Notes: generated from the sequence alone by a model not told the origin. A DNA stretch of 64,000 nt from Anaerolineae bacterium (GCA_020848035.1 JADLAX010000034.1:1-64000); one strand, 5' to 3'. Shown: positions 33,656-43,311, counted from the stretch's first letter. A program made the numbers and translations.

Positions 33656-34461
33656 TTTTTGGCTCCTTTTCGGTTTTGTAACCGTTCATCCACTTTGTAA
33701 TCGCCCAGGGGATAAAATGGCACCATCTGGTCTTCCACCCAGCAAAGGGCTTCATTGGGCGTCATGCCCCAGTTGGTCGGGCACGAGGAGAGAAGTTCCA
33801 CCACGCTGAAGCCCAAACCATCAATCTGGGCCTCAAAGGCGGTGCGAATGGCTTTTTTGGCCTGGAGCACGTGGCGGGCGTCGTGCAGGCTGCGGCGGAC
33901 GCTGTACACGGTGCCCGGCAGCTGCGCCAGCAGTTCGGCCATGTGGATCGGCAGGCCCGCCAGCTGTGCATCACGGCCAAAGGGGGACGAGGTGGTTTTC
34001 TGCCCAATCAGGCTGGTGGGGGCCATTTGTCCGCCGGTCATGCCGTAAATGGCGTTGTTGACGAAGATAACGGTGATCTTTTCACCACGGGCGGCGGCGT
34101 GGATAATTTCGGCCGTACCGATGGAGGCCAGGTCGCCGTCACCCTGGTAGGTAAAGACGATTTTGTCGGGGTTAACCCGCTTGACGCCGGTGGCCATCGC
34201 CGGGGCACGGCCGTGGGCCGCTTCACAGGCATCGACATCAAAATAGTTATACGAAAACACGGAGCAGCCCACGGAGGAAACGAGGATGGTATCTTCACGA
34301 ATGCTCAGTTCATCCAGCACTTCGGCCACGATGCGGTGGGCGGTGCCGTGGGTGCAGCCGGGGCAATAATGGGTATGCACGTCTGAAAGGCTAGACGGCC
34401 GTTCATACGTAATCTTCTCTAAAGGTTGAATGTGATTTTGCTTAAAAACAACAGTGTCCAT
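33652..34461 (-). CDS. korB: 2-oxoacid:ferredoxin oxidoreductase, beta subunit
   Basis: The 269-residue subunit binds thiamine diphosphate. The N-terminal [11 protein letters not shown] region contributes Fe-S or cofactor contacts, and the TPP motif runs from [19 protein letters not shown] to [15 protein letters not shown]. It decarboxylates the 2-oxoacid, transferring acyl groups to CoA and electrons to ferredoxin. It follows korA by 21 bases and overlaps the aminotransferase start by four. AAGGTG precedes the ATG. Confidence 0.95.
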   Translation of the reverse strand: MDTVVFKQNHIQPLEKITYERPSSLSDVHTHYCPGCTHGTAHRIVAEVLDELSIREDTILVSSVGCSVFSYNYFDVDACEAAHGRAPAMATGVKRVNPDKIVFTYQGDGDLASIGTAEIIHAAARGEKITVIFVNNAIYGMTGGQMAPTSLIGQKTTSSPFGRDAQLAGLPIHMAELLAQLPGTVYSVRRSLHDARHVLQAKKAIRTAFEAQIDGLGFSVVELLSSCPTNWGMTPNEALCWVEDQMVPFYPLGDYKVDERLQNRKGAKK

Positions 34462-34482
34462 GATATGTTTTTCACCTTACCC

Positions 34483-35550
34483 TTAAACGGCAACAGCCAA
34501 CTGCGCCAACAAAGCTTCTGTTTCGTGTTCCACTTCCTCCGGCAGCGGGATGCGCCCGCCAATCCGGCCCAGGAACTTCACTGGTTTATGAATACCAGCC
34601 ACCTGGCGCACGTCGTGCAGCATCTGCCCGGCATTCATTTCCACTACTAACAGCGCTTTGCTCTTGTCGGCCACTTCGGCGAGGGCCGCTTCAGGGAATG
34701 GCCACAGGGTGATGGGACGGAACAACCCAACCTTGAGACCCTGACGCCGCAGCCGCTGTACGGCCGTTTGCGACACCCGCGCCGCCGTACCAAAGGCCAC
34801 CAGAACCACCTCCGCATCTTCCACAAATTGGGTTTCGTAGCGCACCTCGTCCTGCTGAATCTGGGCCAGTTTGGCTTGCAGCTTGAGGTTGAGCGCCTCC
34901 AGCCCTTCCACACCCATGTACAGCGAATTTACCAGGTTACGTTTTCGGTTAAAGGCACCGGTTAAGGCCCAGGACGGCCGTTCAAACGGCAGATCGCGCA
35001 TCGGGGGCAGTTCGGCCGGTTCCATCATCTGGCCAATGGCACCATCGGCCACCACAAAAACCAGCGTCAGGTATTTGTCGGCCAGGTCAAAGGCCAGCAC
35101 CGTCAGGTCGATCGCTTCCTGCACGTTGGCCGGAGCCAGCACGATGGGATGAAAATCGCCGTGACCGGCCGTTTTGGTCACCTGGTTGTAGTCCGACTGG
35201 CTGGGCTGAATGTTGCCCAGCCCCGGCCCGCCGCGCATCACGTCAATGATCACCGCCGGAACTTCCGACCCGGCAATGTAACTGAACCCTTCCTGCATCA
35301 GGCTGATACCTGGACTGCTGGAAGAGGTCATGACGCGCACTCCAGAGGCCGCCGCACCATACACCATGTTGATCGCCGCCACTTCACTCTCCGCCTGCAA
35401 GAAAACACGATTTAACTCGATCATGCGGCGGGACATATGCTCTAGTAATTCAGTCTGGGGGGTTATAGGGTAACCAAAATACGCTTCACATCCGGCCCGA
35501 ATGGCCGCTTCAGCAAAGGCCACATTGCCTTTAAGCAACTGCTTCGACAT
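34483..35550 (-). CDS. korA: 2-oxoacid:ferredoxin oxidoreductase, alpha subunit
   Basis: The 355-residue subunit has the alpha-chain layout. An N-terminal pyrimidine-binding domain is read from [30 protein letters not shown] through [18 protein letters not shown]-terminal domain (about 230-340) includes [16 protein letters not shown]. There is no large gamma-domain fusion, in line with the short four-subunit type. Its start lies 20 bases inside the ferredoxin gene, with AAGGAG placed there. The closest named types are KorA/VorB. Confidence 0.95.
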   Translation of the reverse strand: MSKQLLKGNVAFAEAAIRAGCEAYFGYPITPQTELLEHMSRRMIELNRVFLQAESEVAAINMVYGAAASGVRVMTSSSSPGISLMQEGFSYIAGSEVPAVIIDVMRGGPGLGNIQPSQSDYNQVTKTAGHGDFHPIVLAPANVQEAIDLTVLAFDLADKYLTLVFVVADGAIGQMMEPAELPPMRDLPFERPSWALTGAFNRKRNLVNSLYMGVEGLEALNLKLQAKLAQIQQDEVRYETQFVEDAEVVLVAFGTAARVSQTAVQRLRRQGLKVGLFRPITLWPFPEAALAEVADKSKALLVVEMNAGQMLHDVRQVAGIHKPVKFLGRIGGRIPLPEEVEHETEALLAQLAVAV

Positions 35551-35818
35551 GTGCTAAGGTCTCCTTCATTTCGTGTTTAGGATAGCTCATCTCTCTTTGG
35601 GGCAGATCGCGGTATACGGTGATACAGCCGTCAGGACAAACAACGGCACACAGGGCACAACCCGTACAGCTGTGCTGCGGATCGACAAGCATTGCCGGTC
35701 GGTATCCTTTTGTATTCAGGCTCCCAGCCAATTGGATCACACTTTGAGGACAAGCGGGGCGGCACAGTTCACATCCCTTACAACGTTCGGCATCTATGAC
35801 GATTCGTCCAGTAGCCAT
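35531..35818 (-). CDS. korD: 2-oxoacid:ferredoxin oxidoreductase, delta (2x[4Fe-4S]) subunit
   Basis: The 95-residue ferredoxin has two complete cluster motifs: [12 protein letters not shown] (about residues 13-24) and [12 protein letters not shown] (about 51-62). It carries electrons out of the oxidoreductase. It is the first gene of the operon, with a strong GGAGGT site. An oppositely directed stem-loop terminator for the focA transcript lies just upstream (35893-35931). Confidence 0.95.
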   Translation of the reverse strand: MATGRIVIDAERCKGCELCRPACPQSVIQLAGSLNTKGYRPAMLVDPQHSCTGCALCAVVCPDGCITVYRDLPQREMSYPKHEMKETLAHVEAVA

Positions 35819-35892
35819 TTATTGAAACCTCCATAGGTTGTGTTGTGAAAACAGGAAATAGTGGGGTTAATTTCTTGTTCTCCGAAAAATAA

Positions 35893-35931
35893 AATAGGCC
35901 CACCAGGAGACAAAGTTCTGGTTGGGCCTAT
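35893..35931 (-). terminator. Terminator of the focA transcript
   Basis: On the minus strand, a stem of ATAGGCCCA-CCAG pairing with CTGG-GGGCCTAT is followed by TTTTATTTTT. It separates focA from the kor operon. Confidence 0.8.
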
Positions 35932-36070
35932 GGTTTATTAACGATCGGGGTAATCATCCACCGTCAAAAGTATGCAGTTTTAACCATTTTCAATGTAGTG
36001 ACTATGTGCCCCTATCACAATGAGGAATGTCATAACAGGAAAAGGCGACGTCACTTCGTTCGTCTGCTGC

Positions 36071-36952
36071 CTATTTGCCGTCAATGGAAGGCGCGCCGGT
36101 CCAGGTGGGTCGCAGGTAAATAAACCAGTAAACCAGCCCCACCATCAGCGCCCCGCCAATAATATTGCCCAGGGTTACCGGCACCAGATTACGCAGGAAA
36201 AAGTTGCCCCAGGTCAGGTTGGCAAAGGCGTCAGCGCTGCTGCCGATCTGGCTCCAAAATTCGGCCGGGGCGCTGCTTTTTACCAGCAAGCCCATCGGAA
36301 TGAAGTACATGTTGGCCACGCTGTGCTCAAACCCGGCGGCGACAAAGGCAGTGATGGGAAAGATGATGGAGAGAATCTTGTCGGTAGCGCTGCGGCCACC
36401 CAGACAAAGCCAGACTGCCAGGCAGACCAGGGCATTACACAAGATGCCCAGCACCAGCGCCTGGCCAAATGCCAGGTTCACCTTGGCATTGGCGATGTTC
36501 AACGCATTCTGGCCCAGCACACCGTTGGCAAAAGTGTACTGCTTGCTCCAGAGCATCATAACGGCCGTTGCCACCGACCCCACAAAGTTACCCACATACA
36601 CAATGCTCCAGTTGCGCAGCAGCTGCCAGGTGGTCACCTTGCCATCAGCCCAAGCCATCACGATCAAATTGTTGCCGGTAAACAATTCTGCCCCAGCACC
36701 AACTACCAGGATGAGGCCCAGGCAAAAGGCCAGACCGCTCAGCAGCCGGGTCAGACCAAACGGCAGCGTACTGCCCGTGGTTACCGTCGTGGCAAAAATG
36801 GCCCCCAGGGCAATAAACGCCCCCGCCAACACGGCCAGGGCAAACATCCGCAGCGGCCCCAAAGTGGCCTTGGCCACCCCAGACGTTTCCGCCTTGCGGG
36901 CCATATCTCGCGGGACAAGTGCATCAATGTTGAAGCCAGCGCCCTCTTGCAT
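36071..36952 (-). CDS. focA: Formate/nitrite transporter family channel
   Basis: The 293-residue protein has the six-span FNT fold: GAFIALGAIFATTVTTG near the first span, LVVGAGAELFTGNNLIVMAW (the family signature, about residue 100), WSIVYVGNFVGS, ITAFVAAGFEHSVANMY, and NLVPVTLGNIIGGALMVG near the end. Members pass formate, nitrite, acetate or hydrosulfide. The upstream 108-residue gene is 13 bases away, so the two share a transcript. Formate release would suit the fermentative genes nearby, but specificity is inferred only. Confidence 0.93.
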   Translation of the reverse strand: MQEGAGFNIDALVPRDMARKAETSGVAKATLGPLRMFALAVLAGAFIALGAIFATTVTTGSTLPFGLTRLLSGLAFCLGLILVVGAGAELFTGNNLIVMAWADGKVTTWQLLRNWSIVYVGNFVGSVATAVMMLWSKQYTFANGVLGQNALNIANAKVNLAFGQALVLGILCNALVCLAVWLCLGGRSATDKILSIIFPITAFVAAGFEHSVANMYFIPMGLLVKSSAPAEFWSQIGSSADAFANLTWGNFFLRNLVPVTLGNIIGGALMVGLVYWFIYLRPTWTGAPSIDGK

Positions 36953-36965
36953 ATTTATTTACCTT

Positions 36966-37292
36966 TCACCGGCTCGCGTTCAGCTCTTGCCGCTGGCTCA
37001 GGTGCCCGGCGATGAAGTTTGGCGTGCGGTCCCACGTCTCTTCTTGCACGGTGCGCATCGTATCGGCCAGGGTGATAGTGCCGGTGGCAGCGTCGTATTC
37101 GTCAATGTAATCTGTGGGGATGAAATAGCGCATGGCAAACGCAACGCTCCACACTTCCAGGTAGCTGGCGTAGAGACGCAGCTCAGGGTTCACCTCGTCC
37201 GTTCGGTGGTGGATACGCAGCAGTTCGCCCAACTTGACGTCATCGGCGGTAACAACTTTGTCGTATTTTTTGAATTGCATTGTTTCGTCCAT
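36966..37292 (-). CDS. Small conserved-looking protein, possibly PRC-barrel-like
   Basis: This 108-residue protein begins with a beta-rich segment (KYDKVVTADDVKLGELLRIHH) that resembles the start of PRC-barrel or DUF2171-type small barrels, then SYLEVWSVAFAMRYFIPTDYIDEYD and a short C-terminal helix. The family call is tentative. GGGAGAA precedes the ATG. It is co-transcribed with focA (13-base gap), so an accessory role to the channel is possible. Confidence 0.65.
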   Translation of the reverse strand: MDETMQFKKYDKVVTADDVKLGELLRIHHRTDEVNPELRLYASYLEVWSVAFAMRYFIPTDYIDEYDAATGTITLADTMRTVQEETWDRTPNFIAGHLSQRQELNASR

Positions 37293-37383
37293 GGAACATT
37301 CTCCCTCTTTTGCTGGTATTGTCTAAGTGGTACGGCCGTCCGTGAAGTGACAAAAAGTAAACAAACCTGTGACCAATGTCATT

Positions 37384-38325
37384 TTAATGCTCAGAGGCCA
37401 GGCCAGGCAGCAGCCCTACCGAGGCGGCGGAGCGGACGCCCTTGCGAATGGCAGCGGCGACCATTTCGACCGCGAGATTGGCGACCAAATCAAAGGGGGC
37501 ATCGACCTGCGAAGTGGCCAGAGCATACGCCGTGTCGCCATCGTGGGTAGTGTGCACCGGGCGAATGGCGATGGCCAGGCCGTCATGAGCACGCTGGGCC
37601 AGGCGGTGCGCCTCCACTTTGGTTAGCCGGGCGTTGGTAAACACAACCACCAGGGTTGTGTTGGTGCCTACCGGCGTCTGCGGCAGCTGGCGAAAAATTC
37701 GATGCGGATTCTCTTCGACCAACCAACGGCCGTTAGCCAACCGGGCACCCGCCAGCACCGTGCCATCTTCATTCACCACGTCCCCGATGGCGTTAACCAC
37801 CGCACCGGCTCCCACCACCAACCCATCCATCTCGATGGAGCTCAGGCCAAAGCCACCCTTCATAATGTTTTGGAAGCCGCCCCACTTACCCACGGTCACG
37901 CCCGCGCCCGCGCCCACATTGCCCACAGGCACGTCGATGTCGGTGGCGTTTTGACACGCCTGGTAGCCCATTGCCGCCGTGGGTGGGTGCTGGCCTTCGT
38001 TCATGAACAAGTCATAGACAACGGCCGTTGGCACCAACGGCACCGGACGAATCGGCGTAAAATGACCGATATTGTGCTCGGCCAGGTAACCCATCGCGCC
38101 ATCGGCCGTGGCCAGGCCAAAAGCGCTGCCCCCGGTCAACATCACCGCGTGGATAAATTGAATAGGCTTGTCGGGTTGCAGCAGCACCGCCTCCCGACTT
38201 CCCGGTGCCGGACCACGCACATCCACGCTGGCCACGGTATTGGGCGGGCACAAAAAAACGGTGCAGCCTGTGTGATTTTTGCTATCGGTGGCATGACCAA
38301 TCTTCAATCCAGCTAAATTTACCAT
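37384..38325 (-). CDS. P1-family (DmpA/BapA-like) peptidase
   Basis: The 313-residue protein matches the S58/P1 Ntn-type peptidases. Blocks seen are LKIGHATD, SVDVRGPAPGSREA, AVMLTGGSAFGLATADG, VPVGNVGAGAGVTVGK and GLSSIEM. Near residue 235 is GTNTTLVVVFTNA, where self-cleavage generates the N-terminal nucleophile. Such enzymes release N-terminal amino acids or hydrolyse beta-peptides. It stands alone on the minus strand, with its own GGGCGGGA site. Confidence 0.92.
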   Translation of the reverse strand: MVNLAGLKIGHATDSKNHTGCTVFLCPPNTVASVDVRGPAPGSREAVLLQPDKPIQFIHAVMLTGGSAFGLATADGAMGYLAEHNIGHFTPIRPVPLVPTAVVYDLFMNEGQHPPTAAMGYQACQNATDIDVPVGNVGAGAGVTVGKWGGFQNIMKGGFGLSSIEMDGLVVGAGAVVNAIGDVVNEDGTVLAGARLANGRWLVEENPHRIFRQLPQTPVGTNTTLVVVFTNARLTKVEAHRLAQRAHDGLAIAIRPVHTTHDGDTAYALATSQVDAPFDLVANLAVEMVAAAIRKGVRSAASVGLLPGLASEH

Positions 38326-38411
38326 TCCCGCCCTACTCTTCTGGCACCCATTCTGTTCACTTTGGGTTGGGTTTGTTTTTCAGGTTAATCACTACACGAA
38401 TTTCCAGCCCA

Positions 38412-39206
38412 TTATTTCCAGCGCGTTAGAATCGTTTCACGCGCAAACATCTGCACGGTGATATAGATCAGCACCGCATCCAGAATCAACAGGACAACGG
38501 AGGCTACAAGCACCAGTTCGCTGCTCAACAAAAAGATGCCAAACGACTGCCCCAGCAGGAGCAAAATGATAGGCATCATCACCGCCCCGGCCAGCTGTTC
38601 GGCCGTTCGTGGATCGGTAACACGAGATGAGATCATCATCGCGGCACACACCGCCAGGACGGCCAGCAGCGGCCCCACCACAAACACGGCCAGCAGCCAC
38701 ATCGGGGCCACAACCTGGGCAAAAACGGTAGGATTGGTCATCCAGCGCACGGCAATGACGTAAATGCCAAACGAAATCCAGGTAACCACCACTGCGGGCG
38801 AAACGGCCGCTATCCCCTTACCCAGCAGCAGTTCAGTGGTGGTGATGGGTGTGGCCAGCAGCGGCTCCAGGCTGCGCGTTGTCTTCTCACCCACGATGCT
38901 GTAGGCGGCAATCGTCACGGGTATCATGACCGGCAAAATCATAAACATCAGGGTAAACAGGTTGAGCATGTACACCTGGGTGCAGTCTGCCTCAGACAGG
39001 CCCGTGCACATTTCGCCAAAAAACTCATCCGGCGTTTCAGACACTTCCATGGCCATCTCTTCCGCACTAATGCCGCGCATGGAGTACACCGTAATAAGCG
39101 GCAAAGCGGTTAGAATGATCGGCAGAAAGGCCACAGAGAAGAGGACCAATTTGTTCTTAAAAACCTCAGCCCATTCTTTGTCAATGATCGTTTTAATTTT
39201 GTCCAT
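38412..39206 (-). CDS. ABC-2 type exporter permease
   Basis: The 264-residue membrane protein is read from the ATG at 39206, preceded by GGAGGAAA; the longer in-frame extension has no site. A start of MDKIKTIIDKEWAEVFKNK leads into about six membrane spans with an extracytoplasmic loop near residues 45-80 containing two cysteines. A cytoplasmic segment carries VGEKTTRSLEPLLATPITT, the signature of NatB/ABC-2 permeases. It overlaps the ATPase gene by 14 bases, forming a two-gene exporter. The two external cysteines may form a disulfide. Substrate unknown; Na+ and drug exporters share this form. Confidence 0.9.
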   Translation of the reverse strand: MDKIKTIIDKEWAEVFKNKLVLFSVAFLPIILTALPLITVYSMRGISAEEMAMEVSETPDEFFGEMCTGLSEADCTQVYMLNLFTLMFMILPVMIPVTIAAYSIVGEKTTRSLEPLLATPITTTELLLGKGIAAVSPAVVVTWISFGIYVIAVRWMTNPTVFAQVVAPMWLLAVFVVGPLLAVLAVCAAMMISSRVTDPRTAEQLAGAVMMPIILLLLGQSFGIFLLSSELVLVASVVLLILDAVLIYITVQMFARETILTRWK

Positions 39207-40131
39207 GGTCACTTTCCTCCGTCTCCGTGCGGCTGATAAGCTGGAGGTAGATTTCTTCCAGCGAATAGCGCAGTTCACCCACAAACTGGATGCTTTGTCC
39301 GCCTTCTACCAACCGGCGAATCATTTCCGGATTATGCTGTTCTGGCTCATCAACCGCCACCAGAAGCTTGTTTTCCATCGCTTCGATTTTCTTGACGTAA
39401 GGCAGCTTCTCCAGCAGAGGCAGGGCAGCTTGAGCCGCATGTGAAAGGTGGAAAACGACCTGACGGCCGTACAGCTGCTGCCGTAAACCTTCTGGGGTAT
39501 CCAATACCCGCAGGCGCGTCTTAAACACCGCCACGCGGTCACACAGCCGATCCGCTTCGTCCAGGTTGTGCGTGGTGAGGAAGATGGTGCGCCCCTGCTC
39601 CTTCACATCGGCGATAAAGTCACGAACCAGCCGCGATGCCTCCGGGTCCAGGCCCGCCGTTGGTTCGTCCAGGAACAGGATGCGCGGTTCGTGCAGCAGG
39701 GCGCGGGCGATGGCCAGCTTTTGCCGCATCCCCTTGCTAAAAGTTCCCGCCGCATCGTTGCGCCGGTCCCACAAGCCCAGCAAACGCAGATACTTCTCCA
39801 CCTGCCCGTCCACATCCTTCACTTCGTACAGCCGGGCATAGATGGCCAGATTTTTGTAGGCCGACAGCCGCTCGTACATGCCCGGCGTTTCGGTGAGAAT
39901 ACCCACGTTGCGCCGAATTTCGGTGTCCGCCTGCCCCAGCTTGTGGCCTAGCAAAGAGGCCGTTCCCGCTGTGGGCGCAATCAGGCTGGTGAGCATACGC
40001 ACAGTGGTCGTTTTGCCCGCCCCATTTGGCCCCAAGAAGCCAAACACTTCCCCCTCGGCAATGGAGAGGGTCAGGCGGTCAACGGCCGTTAAAGTGCCAA
40101 ACGTCTTGGTTAAATTGCTCGTCTCTATCAT
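39193..40131 (-). CDS. ABC transporter ATP-binding protein
   Basis: The 312-residue ATPase has Walker A GPNGAGKTTTVRML (about residue 35), a Q-loop after LTETPGMYERLSAYKN, the signature FSKGMRQKLAIARAL, Walker B ILFLDEPTAGLDPEA and the H-loop TTHNLDEADRLCDRV. The C-terminal tail resembles NatA/CcmA-type exporters. It is the upstream partner of the ABC-2 permease gene. The YhfC-like membrane peptidase gene lies 29 bases upstream on the same strand. Confidence 0.95.
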   Translation of the reverse strand: MIETSNLTKTFGTLTAVDRLTLSIAEGEVFGFLGPNGAGKTTTVRMLTSLIAPTAGTASLLGHKLGQADTEIRRNVGILTETPGMYERLSAYKNLAIYARLYEVKDVDGQVEKYLRLLGLWDRRNDAAGTFSKGMRQKLAIARALLHEPRILFLDEPTAGLDPEASRLVRDFIADVKEQGRTIFLTTHNLDEADRLCDRVAVFKTRLRVLDTPEGLRQQLYGRQVVFHLSHAAQAALPLLEKLPYVKKIEAMENKLLVAVDEPEQHNPEMIRRLVEGGQSIQFVGELRYSLEEIYLQLISRTETEESDHGQN

Positions 40132-40160
40132 CTTAATATCACCATATTGGCTACGCGAAG

Positions 40161-41009
40161 TTATGAATATTTGCTGCGCTCCAGTATTTCCTGGCTGCTC
40201 GGCGGCGGCATCAGGCTGAGGGGCTGGAGTTCAGGCAGGGATTCGAGGGGAACGGCCGTTGGCTCCGGCCCACGCAGCAGAAAAATGATCGCCAGGCTGA
40301 TCAGGCTCATCCCACCCAGCACCACCTCGGCCCAAACGGCCCCGTGAAGCGTAAAGACGTACACCAGCACGCCATCAATGGCGGCGTGCCAACCGATGCC
40401 TGCTAACAGCCAGCGGTATTGGCGGCGCACAAACACCTGCATCACCAGCAGCGACGCCGCCAGGTGCAGCAAGAGGGCAAAAACACGTTCCAGCGCGCCA
40501 AACAGCGCCAGCCACGCCGGAATGCCAAACATCCCCTCAATTTGCTGCGCCAGCAACGGCAGCTGATCCGCCGGGATTGCCGCCATGATGCCTTGAAAAC
40601 GGCCGTTCTTGAGCCCCAGCAGCACCACAAAGTTGATCAACCCCAGCGCACCCAGCACAATGGCTTCTATGCCGCCGTGCCCCGCCCCCACCATCAGCCC
40701 CCTGCCCCAACTGCGGGCATCTTTGGCCCAAAAACGAAAGGTGAGGAAGCGGGTCACCCCCTCAAACGTGCCGGCCGACAACCCTAAAAAGAGGGCATAA
40801 AGCGGCAAATTCTGCGGCGAAAACCAGCCGAACTGCTGCAAAATGAGCCAGTTAAACGGCAAATGACCCACCTGGGAGAGGATAAATGCCGCCGCCCCGA
40901 TACCAAAAAGCCCCCACCTCACCTGCCGCCGGGCCACAATCCAGCGACCCAACAAAATGGGCAGCACAATCATCAACAGAAAATTTAGGGCCAACAAGGT
41001 GGCAATCAT
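40161..41009 (-). CDS. YhfC-family putative intramembrane metallo/glutamic peptidase
   Basis: The 282-residue polytopic protein is read from the ATG at 41009, preceded by CGGAGG; the longer upstream extension is not supported. It has about eight spans. The family-type residues appear as SAGTFEGVTRFLTFR (Glu and Arg in a membrane helix), GAGHGGIEAIVLG (His and Glu) and the late GIGWHAAIDGVLVY. These polar residues inside helices resemble the CPBP/YhfC superfamily of intramembrane proteases. The ABC exporter pair follows, suggesting export and processing of a peptide, though this is inference. Confidence 0.8.
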   Translation of the reverse strand: MIATLLALNFLLMIVLPILLGRWIVARRQVRWGLFGIGAAAFILSQVGHLPFNWLILQQFGWFSPQNLPLYALFLGLSAGTFEGVTRFLTFRFWAKDARSWGRGLMVGAGHGGIEAIVLGALGLINFVVLLGLKNGRFQGIMAAIPADQLPLLAQQIEGMFGIPAWLALFGALERVFALLLHLAASLLVMQVFVRRQYRWLLAGIGWHAAIDGVLVYVFTLHGAVWAEVVLGGMSLISLAIIFLLRGPEPTAVPLESLPELQPLSLMPPPSSQEILERSKYS

Positions 41010-41203
41010 TTTCGCCTCCGTATGGGGCCAGATTGTAGCACGATTTAGCCATTTTCGTGGGGCATTTCCACCGGCTTGAACAATGGGAAAGCTGTCTAAT
41101 CGAATCGGCTCCGCTATAATACCCCGGCTCCCCCGACAACTTGCGATCCGCACCAGGGTGTCTTATTAAAACGGCCGTACCTCCCCAATCTGGAGTGTTT
41201 ACG

Positions 41204-42556
41204 ATGGATGATGCATTGAATTTCCCGTCAATTGAAGAAATTGAACAGATGATCGCCGCAGGCAGGCTGGACGATCTGCAAAACCTGCTGGCCCCGATTC
41301 ACCCAGCCGACATTGCTGTGTTGTTGGAGGAAGTGGAGACGGAAACGGCCGTCACCATCTTCGAACTGCTGCCCATCGAAATCGCCAGTGAGGTGCTCGA
41401 CGAAACCGGCGGCCAGGTGCGCCAGGAGCTGGTAGAAAAAGTCGACGATGAGCGCCTGGCCGACCTGCTCGACGAACTGCCCATGGACGATGCCGTCGAA
41501 TTCCTGGAAGACCTTCCCGATGAAATCTCGGGGCGGCTCATCGGCCTCATGGAGCCAGAAGAAGCGGCCGAAGTGCAGGAACTGCTGGCCTACGAAGAGG
41601 AAACCGCAGGCCGCCTCATGACCCGGGACGTGGTTGCCCTGCGCCGCCAATGGACCGTCAGCGAGACGTTTGATTACCTGCGTTCACTTGAAGATGCTGA
41701 AACGCTGCACTACCTGTACGTGGTGGACCGCGACAACAAGCTCATCGGCGTGGTGCCGCTGCGCCAGCTCGTCCTGTCGCAGCCGGACGCCACCGTTGAA
41801 TCGCTCATGAGCAGCGACATCGTCTCGATCAACGTCAACGCTGACCAGGAAGAGCTGGCCGAACTGGTCTCGCGCTACGACTATTTTGTGGTGCCCGTGG
41901 TCAACGACGCCAACGAACTGCTCGGTGTGGTCACCGTCGACGACGTGTTGGACATCTTCGAAGAAGAGGTCACCGAAGATATCCAGCGGTTGGGTGGTTC
42001 TGAACCGCTCGACCAGCCCTACTTTGCCGTCTCGGCTTTCCAAATTGTGCGCAAGCGCATCGGCTGGCTGCTGCTGCTTTTTGTCGCCTCCACCCTCTCT
42101 GGCGAAGTCATTCGCATGTTCCAAAACGAGCTGGACCTGGTTGTTGCCCTCGGCTTTTTCATCACCCTCATCACCGGCACGGGCGGTAATGCCGGATCGC
42201 AAACGGTGGCCACCATCATCCGCGCCATCACCCTGGACGAAGTGCGCCTGAGCAATCTCATGGATGCCTGGCGGCGGGAGGTGTCGGTGGGGCTGATGCT
42301 GGGGCTGGTTATGGGCGCGGTGGGCATCATTCGGGCCTTGCTGTGGCACACCGGCTACGAAGTGGCTCTGGTCGTGGCCCTGACGCTGCCCCTGGTGGTG
42401 ATCTGGTCCACCACCGTGGCCACGGTCATTCCCATCCTGGCCGACCGCTTCCACATTGATCCCACGGTCATCAGCGGCCCGATGATTGCCACCATCGTCG
42501 ATGCCACCGGCCTGATGATTTACTTTTCGCTGGCCAAGTTTATCTTAGGAATTTAG
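41204..42556 (+). CDS. mgtE: Magnesium transporter MgtE
   Basis: The 450-residue protein has the MgtE order. An acidic N-terminal helical domain (about 10-130, repeats such as LLDELPMDDAVEFLEDLPDE) is followed by two CBS domains (about 135-255). A linking helix leads to five membrane spans, with the pore signature GTGGNAGSQTVATIIRA (about residue 325) and the Mg2+-site Asp in MIATIVDATGLMIYF. The ATG at 41204 follows GGAG; upstream in-frame codons lack a site. The sirtuin gene starts three bases later. I see no magnesium riboswitch in the leader. Confidence 0.96.
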   Translation: MDDALNFPSIEEIEQMIAAGRLDDLQNLLAPIHPADIAVLLEEVETETAVTIFELLPIEIASEVLDETGGQVRQELVEKVDDERLADLLDELPMDDAVEFLEDLPDEISGRLIGLMEPEEAAEVQELLAYEEETAGRLMTRDVVALRRQWTVSETFDYLRSLEDAETLHYLYVVDRDNKLIGVVPLRQLVLSQPDATVESLMSSDIVSINVNADQEELAELVSRYDYFVVPVVNDANELLGVVTVDDVLDIFEEEVTEDIQRLGGSEPLDQPYFAVSAFQIVRKRIGWLLLLFVASTLSGEVIRMFQNELDLVVALGFFITLITGTGGNAGSQTVATIIRAITLDEVRLSNLMDAWRREVSVGLMLGLVMGAVGIIRALLWHTGYEVALVVALTLPLVVIWSTTVATVIPILADRFHIDPTVISGPMIATIVDATGLMIYFSLAKFILGI

Positions 42557-42558
42557 CC

Positions 42559-43311
42559 ATGACTGCTTCAACTGAAATTGAAATTCCCGATCTGCTGGTG
42601 CAAAACTTACGTGCAGCCAACCATGTGGCGGTGCTCACTGGCGCAGGCATTTCCGCCGAAAGCGGCGTACCCACCTTTCGCGAAGCGCAAACCGGCCTGT
42701 GGGCGCAGTACGATCCGCAAGAGCTGGCCACACCGCAAGCGTTCCGGCGCAATCCAAAGCTGGTGTGGGAATGGTACGCCTGGCGGCGCGAGTTGGTGGG
42801 CCGCGCCACACCCAATCCAGGGCACGCGGCACTGGTGGAACTGGCGGCAGTGGTGCCCAAGTTCACCTTGATCACGCAAAATGTGGATGGGCTGCACCAG
42901 CGGGCAGGCAGCGAGAACGTGGTATGCCTGCATGGCAACATTGCGGAAACGAAGTGCTACGACCACAACCACCTGGTGCCCCATTGGCCCGAAAGCGACC
43001 GTGTACCGCCAATTTGCCCCATTTGCGGCAGCCTGCTACGGCCGAATGTGGTCTGGTTTGGCGAAAATTTACCGGTGGCGGCACTGAATACGGCCGTAGC
43101 CGCCGCCGAGTCCTGTGACCTCTTTTTCACCATCGGCACCTCGGCCCTGGTGCAGCCGGCCGCCTCCCTCCCCCTGCGCGCCGCCGAGCGAGGTGCCACG
43201 GTGGTGGAGGTCAATCCACAACCCACCCCACTCACCCGCTTTGCCGACTTTGCCCTGACCGGCCCGGCGGGCCAGGTGCTGCCTGCGCTGCTGGACCGGT
43301 TGAGGGTATAA
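42559..43311 (+). CDS. cobB: Sir2-family NAD-dependent protein deacylase
   Basis: The 250-residue protein has the sirtuin blocks VLTGAGISAESGVPTFREAQTG (NAD binding, about residue 24) and LITQNVDGLHQRAG with the catalytic His in VVCLHGNI. The zinc module is unusual: the second pair CPICG is intact, but the first reads KCYDHNH, so a His may replace a Cys ligand. YAWRR (residues about 73-77) carries the Tyr/Arg pair typical of class III desuccinylases. It starts three bases after mgtE, so the two are co-transcribed. Confidence 0.93.
   Translation: MTASTEIEIPDLLVQNLRAANHVAVLTGAGISAESGVPTFREAQTGLWAQYDPQELATPQAFRRNPKLVWEWYAWRRELVGRATPNPGHAALVELAAVVPKFTLITQNVDGLHQRAGSENVVCLHGNIAETKCYDHNHLVPHWPESDRVPPICPICGSLLRPNVVWFGENLPVAALNTAVAAAESCDLFFTIGTSALVQPAASLPLRAAERGATVVEVNPQPTPLTRFADFALTGPAGQVLPALLDRLRV

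Noticed and set aside
41010..41153. 48-residue extension of the YhfC-like protein
   Set aside because: A GGAGG-linked ATG at 41009 starts directly with the first membrane span; the extension covers the divergent promoter region.
41010..41203. Magnesium riboswitch upstream of mgtE
   Set aside because: The leader is short and I could not identify M-box conserved elements.
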